From NCBI RefSeq assembly GCF_038505995.1, contig NZ_CP128414.1:124001-188000 (forward strand): a stretch of 64,000 nt of DNA, read 5' to 3'. The stretch's first letter is position 1. The number at the start of each line of letters is the position of its first letter. The notes under the pieces were generated by a model. That model was not told the DNA's origin and ran no database searches. It worked only from the letters and a program-made list of their open reading frames with translations. Made by a program: the position numbers and the translations under genes. Source of the DNA: Candidatus Phytoplasma asteris. GTDB lineage: Bacteria; Bacillota_I; Bacilli_A; Acholeplasmatales; Acholeplasmataceae. Below are positions 1-8,344 of this stretch, one piece after another.

Positions 1-516
1 AAGTTATTATATCACAATAAGGGTTTATTTGGGTGATTTTTTTTGTTAAAAATAAATTTATTGTTAGTTGTTTGGTTTGGGATAATTTTATATTTAGGAT
101 AGGGATTTATTTTAATTGCAACATTATTTGATTTGATTGTTTTTATGTTATTTTGCGCACGGTTATTATCTTTTTTGTCCATCATCTCCATTATATTTGT
201 ATATTTATTTGATAATTTAGTAAAATAGTTAAAGCCTTTATTTGGTTTGTACATAAACACTTTGTTTTTTCTTGGATTTTTGGTATATTTTTTGCTACAA
301 TTAAAATATAATATATATTTAGATGAAACACTCCAATAATTTGCCCCTAGTAAAGAATGAATATTTTATTTTTTTAGTATATTTTGTTTTTGCTTAGGGT
401 TTATTATATTTGTTGTTATTTATTTTATTTATTATTTTCATTCCTAATTATTTTTTTCCTATTTCATTTGCATTATTAACATTTGTATTATTCATATTTT
501 TATTAAGGAGATATTT
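1..516. other. AT-rich left edge without a convincing gene
   Basis: No open frame here has a good ribosome binding site plus recognisable content. A minus-strand frame of 82 codons (12-260) is rich in Asn, Lys and Ile and has no clear Shine-Dalgarno sequence, so it may be a remnant or chance. The last part (about 497-516) holds the AAGGAGATA ribosome binding site of the next gene. Confidence 0.5.
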
Positions 517-1571
517 ATGTTTGCGAAAAAAAATTTATTGATTGTCTTTGTGTGTTCCTTAATTGCAATGCTATTTTCGTTGTTAGTTTTTGTAATTGTT
601 GTAATTAAGTTAGGATATTTGAGTTTTAAAGATGTTAAAGAAACTAATTTATCCAAAGACATAAAATCACCTAAAACACAAGAGCAAAGAGATAATAAGA
701 CAAATCAATTAGCTCAAAGAGTTGCTGAACAAGTAAAGGAACAATTTCAATTGACTACTTTAACAGAAAGCCAAATTAAAGAAATTAAGGATGGCAAAAT
801 AGTTTTATCCAAAGAACAATTAGAAGCAATAAAAGGAGAGTTAAAGCCTTTGGTGGATCTAAATTTTTAACTGAAGAAAATAAATCTAATATTTTAACAA
901 TTGATGCAAAAGAACGTTTTAATCGTATTAATAAAGATATTCATTTATTTTGTAGTTCGTTAGAAAATAAAAAAATTGTTAAAGAACATTCAGTTAAGGA
1001 AAAAGAAAATTTTATTGTAGAACTTATTATTATGTATTTGCAATTAATTTATCCTGCGCAAATAAAAATCAATAAAGAAGCGATGAATTGTGGAGGTAAA
1101 GTTGATATTAAAGTTGATTTTGATGATTTTGTCTATATTGCTGAATGTAAAATGTTTGATAAAGTTCTTAATAAAGAGATGGAAAATATTGATCATGCCT
1201 GTGATCAATTAATGAATTATATCAATGGTCAAAATAAAGAAGGTTCTATTTTTTTGTTTAATAAAAACTCTAATTTTGCAGGACAAATAAAAACTATTGA
1301 AAAATGGATTAAAGATAAACACAAATTAGAACCTAATAATTGTAAAGGACCAAATCCTAATTCTTGGGTTTTACCAATAAAACACGTAAATGGGCATGAT
1401 TTTACATTATATATTGCTTGTTATAATTTGAGTAGTTTTGTAGCTGAAAGTAAAAAACATGAAAAGCAAAAAGATGTAGGAATTAAAACAGTTTCATCCC
1501 ATAAAGAAGGAAATATACAAAGTAATGAAGGCATTCAAGAAAATTTAACGACAAATAAACAAGGAGAATAA
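517..1571 (+). pseudogene. Frameshifted membrane-anchored protein with a PD-(D/E)XK nuclease-like domain
   Basis: A strong AAGGAGATA motif precedes the ATG. The first frame (517-870, 117 aa) has a transmembrane segment at residues 6-30 and a charged helical stretch. It stops at 870, but a different frame is open from about 790 and continues to 1571 without an ATG at the junction. Joined, the product would be about 350 aa. The second part contains VDIKVDFDDFVYIAECK near 1107-1157, which has the spacing of a PD-(D/E)XK nuclease core (Asp, then Glu-x-Lys after a beta strand). The single frameshift lies between 789 and 867. It sits just outside the left end of PMU-A, so it may be older chromosomal or element DNA. 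Nuclease function is inference from the motif only. Confidence 0.5.
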
Positions 1572-1645
1572 AATCAAGTTTTAGATGTCAATAGAGTGAG
1601 GTGTTCCAAAAGTTTAGACACTTTTTGCTTTTTAAAAATTCTTTA

Positions 1646-1674
1646 AGACTAACTTAATAGTTAGTCTTTTTTTT
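1646..1674 (+). terminator. Hairpin terminator inside the PMU-A end
   Basis: AAGACTAACT and AGTTAGTCTT form a stem followed by a T run. It precedes the first PMU gene and would block read-through from flanking DNA. Confidence 0.7.
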
Positions 1675-1709
1675 GTTTCAAAGACTAAAAAAATAATTTC
1701 ATATCTTTT

Positions 1710-1726
1710 CTAAAAAACGTTTTTAG
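1710..1726. promoter_or_regulatory. Inverted repeat upstream of the sigma gene, candidate operator
   Basis: CTAAAAAACGTTTTTAG abuts the ribosome binding site of the sigma gene. The equivalent sites are at 12923-12939 and 34631-34646, where the last is a perfect 16-bp palindrome. Confidence 0.4.
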
Positions 1727-1737
1727 AGAGGAATTGA

Positions 1738-2373
1738 ATGTTAAGACAAAAATTATTTAAAGATTTTTTAAAAAATAAAAAGAATTTAGAAATTCGCAAT
1801 CAATTAATCGAACTTCATTTACCTTTAGTAAAAAAACTAACTTATCAATTTAAGTATTACCCTAAAGTTTTAACTAAAGAAGATTTATATCAAGAAGGGA
1901 TTTTAGGATTAATCAAAGCCCTCAATAATTACCAAGATTTAGGCTATGACTTTGTTACTTACGCAACTCCAAAAATAAAATTTGCAATCAGCGAACTAAT
2001 AAGAAAAAGCCACTCACCTTCAATCCCCCAAAAAACAACCAAACCAAATAATATCAGTTTTAAAGAAGAACAATACAAACAATCTAATTGGGATAAAATC
2101 CTTAATCCACATCAATTATGGCTAAAACAAGTAAAACATGAATTATTAATAAAAAAACTAAAAACTAAACTAAGCAAAAATGAATTCAATGTTATTTGTT
2201 TAAATTTTGGTATCTCATTAAAAAACAACAACAAACCTAATCAACAACCCCTATCCAATCATGCAATCGCGCAAAAACTTAATTTAAAACTCTCCCAAAT
2301 TGAAGATTTAAAAGATAATGCAATTAGAAAACTAAACCCAAATTATAAAAATAAGGAGAATAAAAAATGTTAA
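1738..2373 (+). CDS. sigF: PMU-A sigma-70 family factor
   Basis: This 211-aa protein has sigma region 2 features: the LHLPLVKK helix, then DLYQEGILGLIKAL and a YATPKIKFAISELIRK segment (residues about 20-90). The C-terminal helices around LSNHAIAQKLNLKLSQIEDL (residues 170-195) fit region 4. It is short and lacks region 1, as in alternative sigma factors of the sigma-28 type. It is the first gene of the element, preceded by GAGAGG. Its 3' end overlaps ssb by 7 bases, which suggests co-translation. By position it probably directs transcription of PMU genes, which is inference. Confidence 0.8.
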   Translation: MLRQKLFKDFLKNKKNLEIRNQLIELHLPLVKKLTYQFKYYPKVLTKEDLYQEGILGLIKALNNYQDLGYDFVTYATPKIKFAISELIRKSHSPSIPQKTTKPNNISFKEEQYKQSNWDKILNPHQLWLKQVKHELLIKKLKTKLSKNEFNVICLNFGISLKNNNKPNQQPLSNHAIAQKLNLKLSQIEDLKDNAIRKLNPNYKNKENKKC

Positions 2374-2681
2374 ATAAAGTACAATTAATCGGTAATATCG
2401 CTCATAACCTAGAAAAACAATATATCAATAGCAACAACGAACAAATACCTAAAATAGATTTCAATTTAGCAATTAACAATAAAGATAAAGTTCAATACAT
2501 CCCTTGTGTCGTTTTTAGAAATCAAGCTGAAACCATGAGTACATATTTAAATAAAGGTTCAAAAATATATGCAGAAGGCGCATTATCCATCCAAAAATAT
2601 ACCACCAACGAAGGTAAAACGCGAACCACATCCAAAGTAATTATTCAAAATGTCATTTTTTTAGATAACAAAACCAAATAA
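2367..2681 (+). CDS. ssb: PMU-A single-stranded DNA-binding protein
   Basis: The 104-aa product is an OB-fold SSB: MLNKVQLIGNIAHNLE at the N-terminus, then IPCVVFRNQAE and the KGSKIYAEGALSIQKY strand pair. It coats single-stranded DNA during PMU replication or recombination. The copies in PMU-B and PMU-C end in ETLPF, resembling the acidic -PF tip that recruits partner proteins. This one ends in DNKTK, so the tip is missing. The start overlaps the sigma gene stop, with AAGGAG just upstream. Confidence 0.85.
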   Translation: MLNKVQLIGNIAHNLEKQYINSNNEQIPKIDFNLAINNKDKVQYIPCVVFRNQAETMSTYLNKGSKIYAEGALSIQKYTTNEGKTRTTSKVIIQNVIFLDNKTK

Positions 2682-2694
2682 TATTTAAAAAATT

Positions 2695-2719
2695 AAGTCC
2701 CCAAAAGGGACTTTTTTTA
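2695..2719 (+). terminator. Intrinsic terminator after ssb
   Basis: AGTCCC and GGGACT pair around AAAA and are followed by seven T. Confidence 0.8.
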
Positions 2720-2737
2720 TAAAAAAAGGAGAAAAAA

Positions 2738-3148
2738 ATGAAAACAATTATTAAAGAATTTATTGATGATTACGGAATTAAAGTCGTTCAAGAATTCGAC
2801 AAAATCACTGGCCATATAATTAAAGCAACTTATTATAAAGATGATGAAAAAATAATTTATTATCGTTCTGATAAAACTATTGACTGTATAATTGAATCCG
2901 TTAAAAATACTAGCTTTACGTTTCAAGAAGTTTTTTATCAAGCTGATGGCAAAACTATTGATTATATAGAAAGTTACGAAAGAGATATTGACAAACTAAT
3001 CAAAGAGACATATTACAAGTCCGATGGCAAAACTATTGATTATATAAAAGAATATGATGGAGAGGATAGCGCACGCATATTACTCAAAAAGACATATTAC
3101 TATGATGATGGAACTATTAAAAAAATCATTAACTTTTGGAATCAATAA
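2738..3148 (+). CDS. DUF2963-like repeat protein 1
   Basis: The 136-aa product consists of about five copies of a roughly 24-residue unit, typified by TYYKSDGKTIDYIKEYD. This resembles the phytoplasma DUF2963 family, whose function is unknown to me. There is no signal peptide or membrane segment. AAAAAGGAG precedes the ATG. A second, divergent copy follows at 3172, so the pair arose by duplication. Neither PMU-B nor PMU-C carries these genes, which marks them as optional cargo of PMU-A. The repeat protein at 46832 has similar repeats in its first half. Confidence 0.65.
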   Translation: MKTIIKEFIDDYGIKVVQEFDKITGHIIKATYYKDDEKIIYYRSDKTIDCIIESVKNTSFTFQEVFYQADGKTIDYIESYERDIDKLIKETYYKSDGKTIDYIKEYDGEDSARILLKKTYYYDDGTIKKIINFWNQ

Positions 3149-3171
3149 AAATAAAAGGAGATTTTAAAAAA

Positions 3172-3543
3172 ATGAAAAAAATTATAAAAGAAATTATTGA
3201 TAATAACGGATACAAAATAACCGAGGAATCTAACGAAAACAACCAAATAATCAAAAGAACCACTTACAACCCAGACGGCGTGACAATTTGGTACATCACT
3301 GAATACGATCCTCAAACTGGTGAAATAATCAAAGAAACCAATTACAACCCCGACGGAATAACAATTGATTTAATCATTGAATCCGACCCTCAAACTGGTA
3401 CAATCATCAAAAAAACCTACTACAACAACCTCAACAGCAAAAAAATTGACTTCATCATTGAATATGACCCACAAACAGGAAAAAAAATCAAAAAAACAGG
3501 CTACCACCCCGATGGAACTGTTAAAGATATTATTAACTTTTAA
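3172..3543 (+). CDS. DUF2963-like repeat protein 2
   Basis: I place the start at 3172 because AAAGGAG lies at a proper distance, although the frame is open 36 bases further upstream. The 123-aa product has four repeats such as TTYNPDGVTIWYITEYD with intervening DPQTGEIIKE linkers. It is more regular than its neighbour and its codons are richer in C, which suggests a separate recent origin. Function is unknown. The tandem pair may encode alternative versions of the same cytoplasmic factor. Confidence 0.65.
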   Translation: MKKIIKEIIDNNGYKITEESNENNQIIKRTTYNPDGVTIWYITEYDPQTGEIIKETNYNPDGITIDLIIESDPQTGTIIKKTYYNNLNSKKIDFIIEYDPQTGKKIKKTGYHPDGTVKDIINF

Positions 3544-3600
3544 AAATCCAATAAAAATAAACAAACAATTAAAAAAAATCAAAAAAGGAGTCAAATCATT

Positions 3601-3891
3601 ATGACGAAAAAAGAATTAATTAAAAAAATAGCTGAGGCAAACAAAACCTCAATTTCAAAAACAGAAGAATTTTATCATATCTTCGAAAAGACTTTAATCG
3701 AAGCAATCACTACTAATGAAGAAGTAGTTTTATCAACACAAATTGGCAAATTTAAATTAAAATCAAGAAAAGCCTACATCGGTAGAAACCCCAAAACAAA
3801 GAAAAAACTAAAAATACCCGCCAAAACCGTAGTAACTTTCAAACTTTCTAAAACCATTAAAGACCAAGTGAAAACTTTAATTTTAAAATAA
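3601..3891 (+). CDS. himA: PMU-A HU-type DNA-binding protein
   Basis: At 96 aa the length is right for HU/IHF. It starts MTKKELIKKIAEANKTS and carries the beta-arm motif GRNPKTKKKLKIPAK (residues 62-76), which is the DNA-bending signature of the family. It lies between ssb and the AAA+ gene, preceded by AAAAAAGGAG. It probably organises or bends DNA during PMU replication or transposition. Copies are at 13959 and 31908, and a partial one at 63847. Confidence 0.85.
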   Translation: MTKKELIKKIAEANKTSISKTEEFYHIFEKTLIEAITTNEEVVLSTQIGKFKLKSRKAYIGRNPKTKKKLKIPAKTVVTFKLSKTIKDQVKTLILK

Positions 3892-3933
3892 TCCAATTAT
3901 TTTCTTTTAAACACCTAAGAAAGGAGGTTCTCT

Positions 3934-6234
3934 ATGTCCTTAAACAAAAAAATTTATTTGAGTTTGATCGGATTATTGAGTTTAGGTTTATTGATTTTAT
4001 TAATCTTTGGCATCACCCATTCTCGTCCACCAACTCAAAACCCATCATTAACTAAACAACCCTCATCAACACAACAACAAGAGATCGACCACCAAATCAA
4101 ATTAGAACAAGCCAAAATCCAAGAACTCCAACAACAAGATCGCACCTTAAAAACCCAAATTGATGAAAATGTCAAAACTTTAACTGAAACTATTACCAAA
4201 ATTAAAACTCTGCAAACCGAATTAACTAATAACCCACAATTACCCCCAAACACGAAAACCCAAAAACAACAACAATTAACAGAACTGAAAAACCAACAAC
4301 AAAATCAACAAACTTTAGTCAATAATTTATTAGAACAAAGAAAAGCTTTAAACCAAAATCAAAAAGAAAAACAAGAAGAATTAGAAAAATTAGCCCAAGA
4401 AAAAGCTCAACTTCAAACCCAAGAAAACCTTCAACAACAAATTTTCCAATTAAACCAAGCCCTTAATTATGTGGAAGCTAATCAAAAAAGAATTGAAGAA
4501 TTAAAAACGCAAAAAGAATATCGAAAAAATCAAACTGAATTAAAAAATCTAAATGATTTTCAACTGTTCTTAACTGATCAAAAATTCGCTTTTGAAAAAC
4601 AAAAGAAAAATTTAACTATCCAATTAAATCATTTAAAAGAAAATAAACCTCTTCCTCATACTAAAAAACAAGTGACATTCAAAGATGTTTACGGCATGGA
4701 AAGTGAAAAAGAAGAATTAGATGATTTATTAAGTTATTTTCAAACGAACCAATCCTTAATCAACTTCGATCAAGTCCGCCCTAAAGGTTATTTACTTTAT
4801 GGACCTCCAGGAACAGGAAAAACCTTTTTAATTAAAGCTCTTTGTGGAGAAGCGAACGTGCACTTTATTAACTTAATTCCTTCCAAATTCCGACAAAAAT
4901 ACATTGGCGAAGGGGAAAAAGAAGTTGATAAAGTTTGGCAAGAAGCCGAAAATCATGATAAAACCATTATCTTTATTGATGAAATCGAAGGATTAGAAAA
5001 TCGTAATGATTCAAACATTTCTTCAGGAGGAGTTAATGTGATTAATACTTTATTAGATAAATTAGATGGTTTTAATAGTAGTAATAAAAAAATTGTCTTA
5101 ATGGGAGCAACTAATAATCTTCATAAAATTGATACCGCTTTACGCAGTCGTTTCAGTAAAGAAATCTATATCGGTCATTTAAAAGATCATGAAATTGAAG
5201 GTTATTTAAAACATATTATTGTTCCTTATCAAATTAGTTATCATACTTTCTTAGCTTTAAAAGATATTACTCAATTATGTCAAGAAAAAAACCTCTCTAA
5301 TCGTGATTTAACGACCATCATCGAAGAAGCTTACAAAAAAACGGCTAAATGGGCTGAACAAAACCCTCAAACCCACGAAGTTATGTTGCCTTCGGATATT
5401 GAAGAAGTCTTAAATTTAAAATTAAAAATAAAACCCGATCACCACCAAGTAAAACAACGCCGAACAGCTTGTGAAAATCAATACGCCCAATGGCGTCAAG
5501 GAATCCTTCAATATTTAGATAAACCCAAAGACGAAACTAAAATAGAAACTAATTTTACCTTTGATGGTTTAAACGGAATTAACTATTACAATCGTCGCTA
5601 TTCTCAAATCCAGTCTGATTTAAATGATATTAAAAGTCAATTAACTAAAATCCACCAAGAAAATAAAATCTCCCAATTAGAACAAGAATTAGTAACTTTA
5701 AACCAAACACCTGACAAATATGAACAAACCATTAAAGATAAAAATCAAGAAATTATTGACATTAAAAACGATCTTAAAACTCTTCCAACTCAAGAAGAAA
5801 GTTTAAGAAAAGAATTAAAGCTGGTCGATAATCGTCGCGAACTTCAAAAAGAACCCTCTAACTTAGTTTGTTACATCAAAGACCGTCATCCTTTCGACCG
5901 TTGGAATAAAAGAGGTTTAACTTACGATCGTACCACTTTAGACGGATTCGATTCCGCTTCTTTCGATAAAAAAGATGACAGTCAATTATATTTATATGTA
6001 AAATTTAAAAAACAACAACACAAAGGCCCAGGTGGTAATTGCTTAATCGTTAAATACAAAGGACCTAAACACTTCTTAGAAGACGACAAAGACTATTACC
6101 TTGGTGAGGCTTTCGTTCACGATTCCGATTTCAAATTAACCCATTTCCACCTCCACTTTAACCCTGTCCGCAAAACTTTATCCCTTTATCAAGATAAACA
6201 TCACGCAATATCTCAAAACAATAATCAAAAATAA
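3934..6234 (+). CDS. PMU-A membrane-anchored AAA+ ATPase (FtsH-like module without protease)
   Basis: This 766-aa protein has a transmembrane segment at residues 6-27, a Gln-rich coiled coil at about 45-240, and an AAA+ domain beginning FKDVYGMESEKEEL. Walker A GPPGTGKT is at 290-297, Walker B IIFIDEIE near 345-352, and a second-region-of-homology arginine pair occurs in DTALRSRFSKEI near 400. The AAA+ module is FtsH-like, but the HExxH zinc protease domain is replaced by a helical linker (FDGLNG motif) and a C-terminal domain at about 640-755. That domain is shared with the small membrane protein at 8345. It may remodel proteins at the membrane. AAAGGAGG precedes the start. Confidence 0.75.
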   Translation: MSLNKKIYLSLIGLLSLGLLILLIFGITHSRPPTQNPSLTKQPSSTQQQEIDHQIKLEQAKIQELQQQDRTLKTQIDENVKTLTETITKIKTLQTELTNNPQLPPNTKTQKQQQLTELKNQQQNQQTLVNNLLEQRKALNQNQKEKQEELEKLAQEKAQLQTQENLQQQIFQLNQALNYVEANQKRIEELKTQKEYRKNQTELKNLNDFQLFLTDQKFAFEKQKKNLTIQLNHLKENKPLPHTKKQVTFKDVYGMESEKEELDDLLSYFQTNQSLINFDQVRPKGYLLYGPPGTGKTFLIKALCGEANVHFINLIPSKFRQKYIGEGEKEVDKVWQEAENHDKTIIFIDEIEGLENRNDSNISSGGVNVINTLLDKLDGFNSSNKKIVLMGATNNLHKIDTALRSRFSKEIYIGHLKDHEIEGYLKHIIVPYQISYHTFLALKDITQLCQEKNLSNRDLTTIIEEAYKKTAKWAEQNPQTHEVMLPSDIEEVLNLKLKIKPDHHQVKQRRTACENQYAQWRQGILQYLDKPKDETKIETNFTFDGLNGINYYNRRYSQIQSDLNDIKSQLTKIHQENKISQLEQELVTLNQTPDKYEQTIKDKNQEIIDIKNDLKTLPTQEESLRKELKLVDNRRELQKEPSNLVCYIKDRHPFDRWNKRGLTYDRTTLDGFDSASFDKKDDSQLYLYVKFKKQQHKGPGGNCLIVKYKGPKHFLEDDKDYYLGEAFVHDSDFKLTHFHLHFNPVRKTLSLYQDKHHAISQNNNQK

Positions 6235-6248
6235 TTTCACCAATATTA

Positions 6249-6276
6249 AAAGACTCTAATTTAGAGTCTTTTTTAT
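6249..6276 (+). terminator. Intrinsic terminator after the AAA+ gene
   Basis: AAAGACTCTAA and TTAGAGTCTTTT form the stem, followed by T residues. Confidence 0.8.
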
Positions 6277-6321
6277 TTTAAAAAAACTTTAAATCCAAAA
6301 AAGAAAGCGAGTAAAAATCAT

Positions 6322-7188
6322 ATGTCAAAAAAAATAATTGAAACTAAAAAAAATCAATCAAAAAATAATAATAAAACAAATAAAAACACTAAAAATCAAT
6401 CAAAAAACAATAAATCTAATAAAATAATTATTAAAAGAAAAACTCCAACTCCTAAAATAATTATTGAAACACAAGCTAAAAAAGAAAACTGGTTTCTTAA
6501 AATCATTAAAACTTTCTTTAATATCCTCAAATGGTCCATCCCATTATTATTAATTGGTGGGGCGATTTATTGGACCCTTTTCAAATTCTTTCCTGAAGTT
6601 TTAAACCAAATCAACACTTTTACAGGTGATGCCGCGGCCAAAACCAAAACGTTATACGATAAAGCCACTCAACCAATTCGTCAAGTTATCGAGTATATTT
6701 ATAATAAAATAACAGGTAATGATAAAGATCCTAATCACACTCCTTCACCACAAAATAAATTAGGTTATTATCTAGCCACTACTTTAAGCGTCATCGGGAT
6801 TTGTTTCGGAATTGGAAAAGTCGGTCATTGGTTAAAAAGTGGAAAGAAAAAAACTATTAAAAAAGGTACCACAAAAGCCATTAAAAAAACTTCTCCTTCT
6901 AAATTGGCTAATTTAGGTGGTAAAGCGTTAAGAATTGGTAGTAAAGCTTTATTTTGGGTTTCTTTAGCTTCAACTGCTTATGAACTTTACCAATTTTATC
7001 ACGAAGAAACTAAAACTCCTAATCCCCCACAACAATTAACCCATAAAATGGAAAATCCCCAACCACCAATCTTACAAACACCATCTATTCAACAACAACC
7101 AAACAATGAATTATCAACTATAGTTAATCCAATTCAAGAAGAAACAAATCAAGAAGAAAGTGAAACTGGTAACCTTAACAATCCCTGA
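6322..7188 (+). CDS. PMU-A basic multi-pass membrane protein
   Basis: The 288-aa product has a Lys/Asn-rich cytoplasmic start of about 60 residues with a KKNQSKNN repeat. It has three hydrophobic segments near 72-92 (SIPLLLIGGAIYWTLF), 150-168 (LATTLSVIGICFGIG) and 208-223. The tail is rich in Pro, Gln and Glu. It ends at AAT CCC TGA. The next frame (+1) stays open for 364 codons, so the ribosome may shift there and make a fusion with the coiled-coil protein. No enzyme motif is visible. Its position after the AAA+ gene suggests a shared membrane complex. Confidence 0.7.
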   Translation: MSKKIIETKKNQSKNNNKTNKNTKNQSKNNKSNKIIIKRKTPTPKIIIETQAKKENWFLKIIKTFFNILKWSIPLLLIGGAIYWTLFKFFPEVLNQINTFTGDAAAKTKTLYDKATQPIRQVIEYIYNKITGNDKDPNHTPSPQNKLGYYLATTLSVIGICFGIGKVGHWLKSGKKKTIKKGTTKAIKKTSPSKLANLGGKALRIGSKALFWVSLASTAYELYQFYHEETKTPNPPQQLTHKMENPQPPILQTPSIQQQPNNELSTIVNPIQEETNQEESETGNLNNP

Positions 7189-7189
7189 T
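7180..7189 (+). other. Candidate +1 programmed frameshift site (A)
   Basis: The zero frame reads AAT CCC TGA T. A slip of the proline tRNA from CCC to CCT leads into GAT AAA GGT in the coiled-coil frame. CCC-T before a stop codon is a known +1 shift site. The same bases occur at 17548-17557 and, on the minus strand, 28665-28674. Confidence 0.5.
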
Positions 7190-8278
7190 AAAGGTTCAGT
7201 TGAATCAACAACTGAACCTACCTTACTCCAACAAGAACAACTCCCCACACACCCACTTGGTGAGGAATTAAAAGAAACTGCCAAAAACAATGAAACACAA
7301 CAACTAACTCCTGAAGAAATCATCAAAGCAAAAAACTTATTAGAAATCCAACTTCAACAAGAAAAAATTAATAGTTTAACTTTAGAAACTCAAAAAGCCA
7401 ATTTAGAACACGATCTAACTCAAAAACAAGAAGAATTAGAAAATAATCAAAAACTATCTGAACAAGAAAAACAAGAACTCCAAAAAGAAATCAATCAACA
7501 AACTGACAAAATCCGTTCTAAAGAAAATGAAATCTTTACCCAAGATCAAAAGATTAATCAATTAGAAACTGACCTTCACCAAGAAAAAACCATCAACACT
7601 GAAAAAGAAAAACAAATTAATGAATTAATCAATCAAATCAATGAACAAAACCAAATGACTGAACAACTCCAAAACCAACTCCAAGAACAAAAATCGTTAA
7701 TCGAAACCAAAAATCAAGAATTAATAACCAATCAAGCTTTATCAGAACAAGAAAAACAAGTACTCCAAAATGAAATCAATCAATTAACTACTAATTTTCA
7801 ACAAAAAGAAAAAGAATATCAAGCAACTATCTACCAAAAAGACCAAGAAATCACCCAACTAAACCAAATCATCAATGAACAAGCCAATGAAATTAACCGT
7901 TTAAGCGAGGAATTAGAACAACAAATCGATAAATGGGTGCAACAAGGCCTTCACATTGAAGCTTTAGAAGGAACCATTAAAGCTTTAGAAAACGTCTCTG
8001 GTAAATATCTTGAAGAAAACGCCGAACTCCGTCATGAAATCAATAAACTCAAAGAACAAATAAAAGAAGAACAAAAAGCTCATGAAACAACTAAAATAAC
8101 CTTAAAAGAAAAAAGTGATAATTTAATACAAAAAACAACAGAATACGAACAAATTAAAGACACCATAGACAACCAAAAAACATGGAAAGGTTCAATTCAA
8201 CCCTTTACTACAAAAATTAAAGCTGACGTAAAAGAAACATCTATTAAAGTAAAATCTTGGTTCAAAAAATGGTTTTAA
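7187..8278 (+). CDS. PMU-A coiled-coil protein, likely made by +1 frameshift
   Basis: From GAT at 7187 the frame is open for 363 residues to a TAA. A GTG at 7160 could start it independently, but no ribosome binding site is obvious, and the PMU-C copy has no start codon at all for about 158 codons. The product is almost entirely heptad-rich coiled coil (Gln, Glu, Lys, Leu), with the conserved block ELEQQIDKWVQQGLHIEALE near residue 240. It finishes with an amphipathic aromatic tail, VKSWFKKWF, that could bind membrane or partner. It probably acts as a rod linked to the preceding membrane protein. Confidence 0.65.
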   Translation, partial: DKGSVESTTEPTLLQQEQLPTHPLGEELKETAKNNETQQLTPEEIIKAKNLLEIQLQQEKINSLTLETQKANLEHDLTQKQEELENNQKLSEQEKQELQKEINQQTDKIRSKENEIFTQDQKINQLETDLHQEKTINTEKEKQINELINQINEQNQMTEQLQNQLQEQKSLIETKNQELITNQALSEQEKQVLQNEINQLTTNFQQKEKEYQATIYQKDQEITQLNQIINEQANEINRLSEELEQQIDKWVQQGLHIEALEGTIKALENVSGKYLEENAELRHEINKLKEQIKEEQKAHETTKITLKEKSDNLIQKTTEYEQIKDTIDNQKTWKGSIQPFTTKIKADVKETSIKVKSWFKKWF

Positions 8279-8344
8279 TTAAAATTAAAAAGTCAAATGT
8301 GTTAAAATGTTGGTATGTTATAAATTGTCCGAAAGGAATTAATC

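Larger units (their letters stand above)
1597..1737 (+). repeat. PMU-A terminal inverted-repeat end and leader
   Basis: About 140 bp are closely similar to 12810-12950 and to the reverse complement of 34620-34759. They contain the terminal TG motif, a GTTTAGACACTTTTT box, a terminator-like hairpin and an inverted repeat just before the sigma factor gene. The left end of PMU-C at 17722 matches the first 30 bases and also shares the AATTTCATATCTTTTC box. Confidence 0.75.

Noticed and set aside
12-260. 82-codon minus-strand frame at the left edge
   Set aside because: No good ribosome binding site, low-complexity Lys/Asn/Ile content and no recognisable features.
3934-6234. Calling the AAA+ proteins FtsH (HflB) proteases
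   Set aside because: The AAA+ core is FtsH-like, but no HExxH zinc site or protease domain follows. The C-terminus is a different domain.
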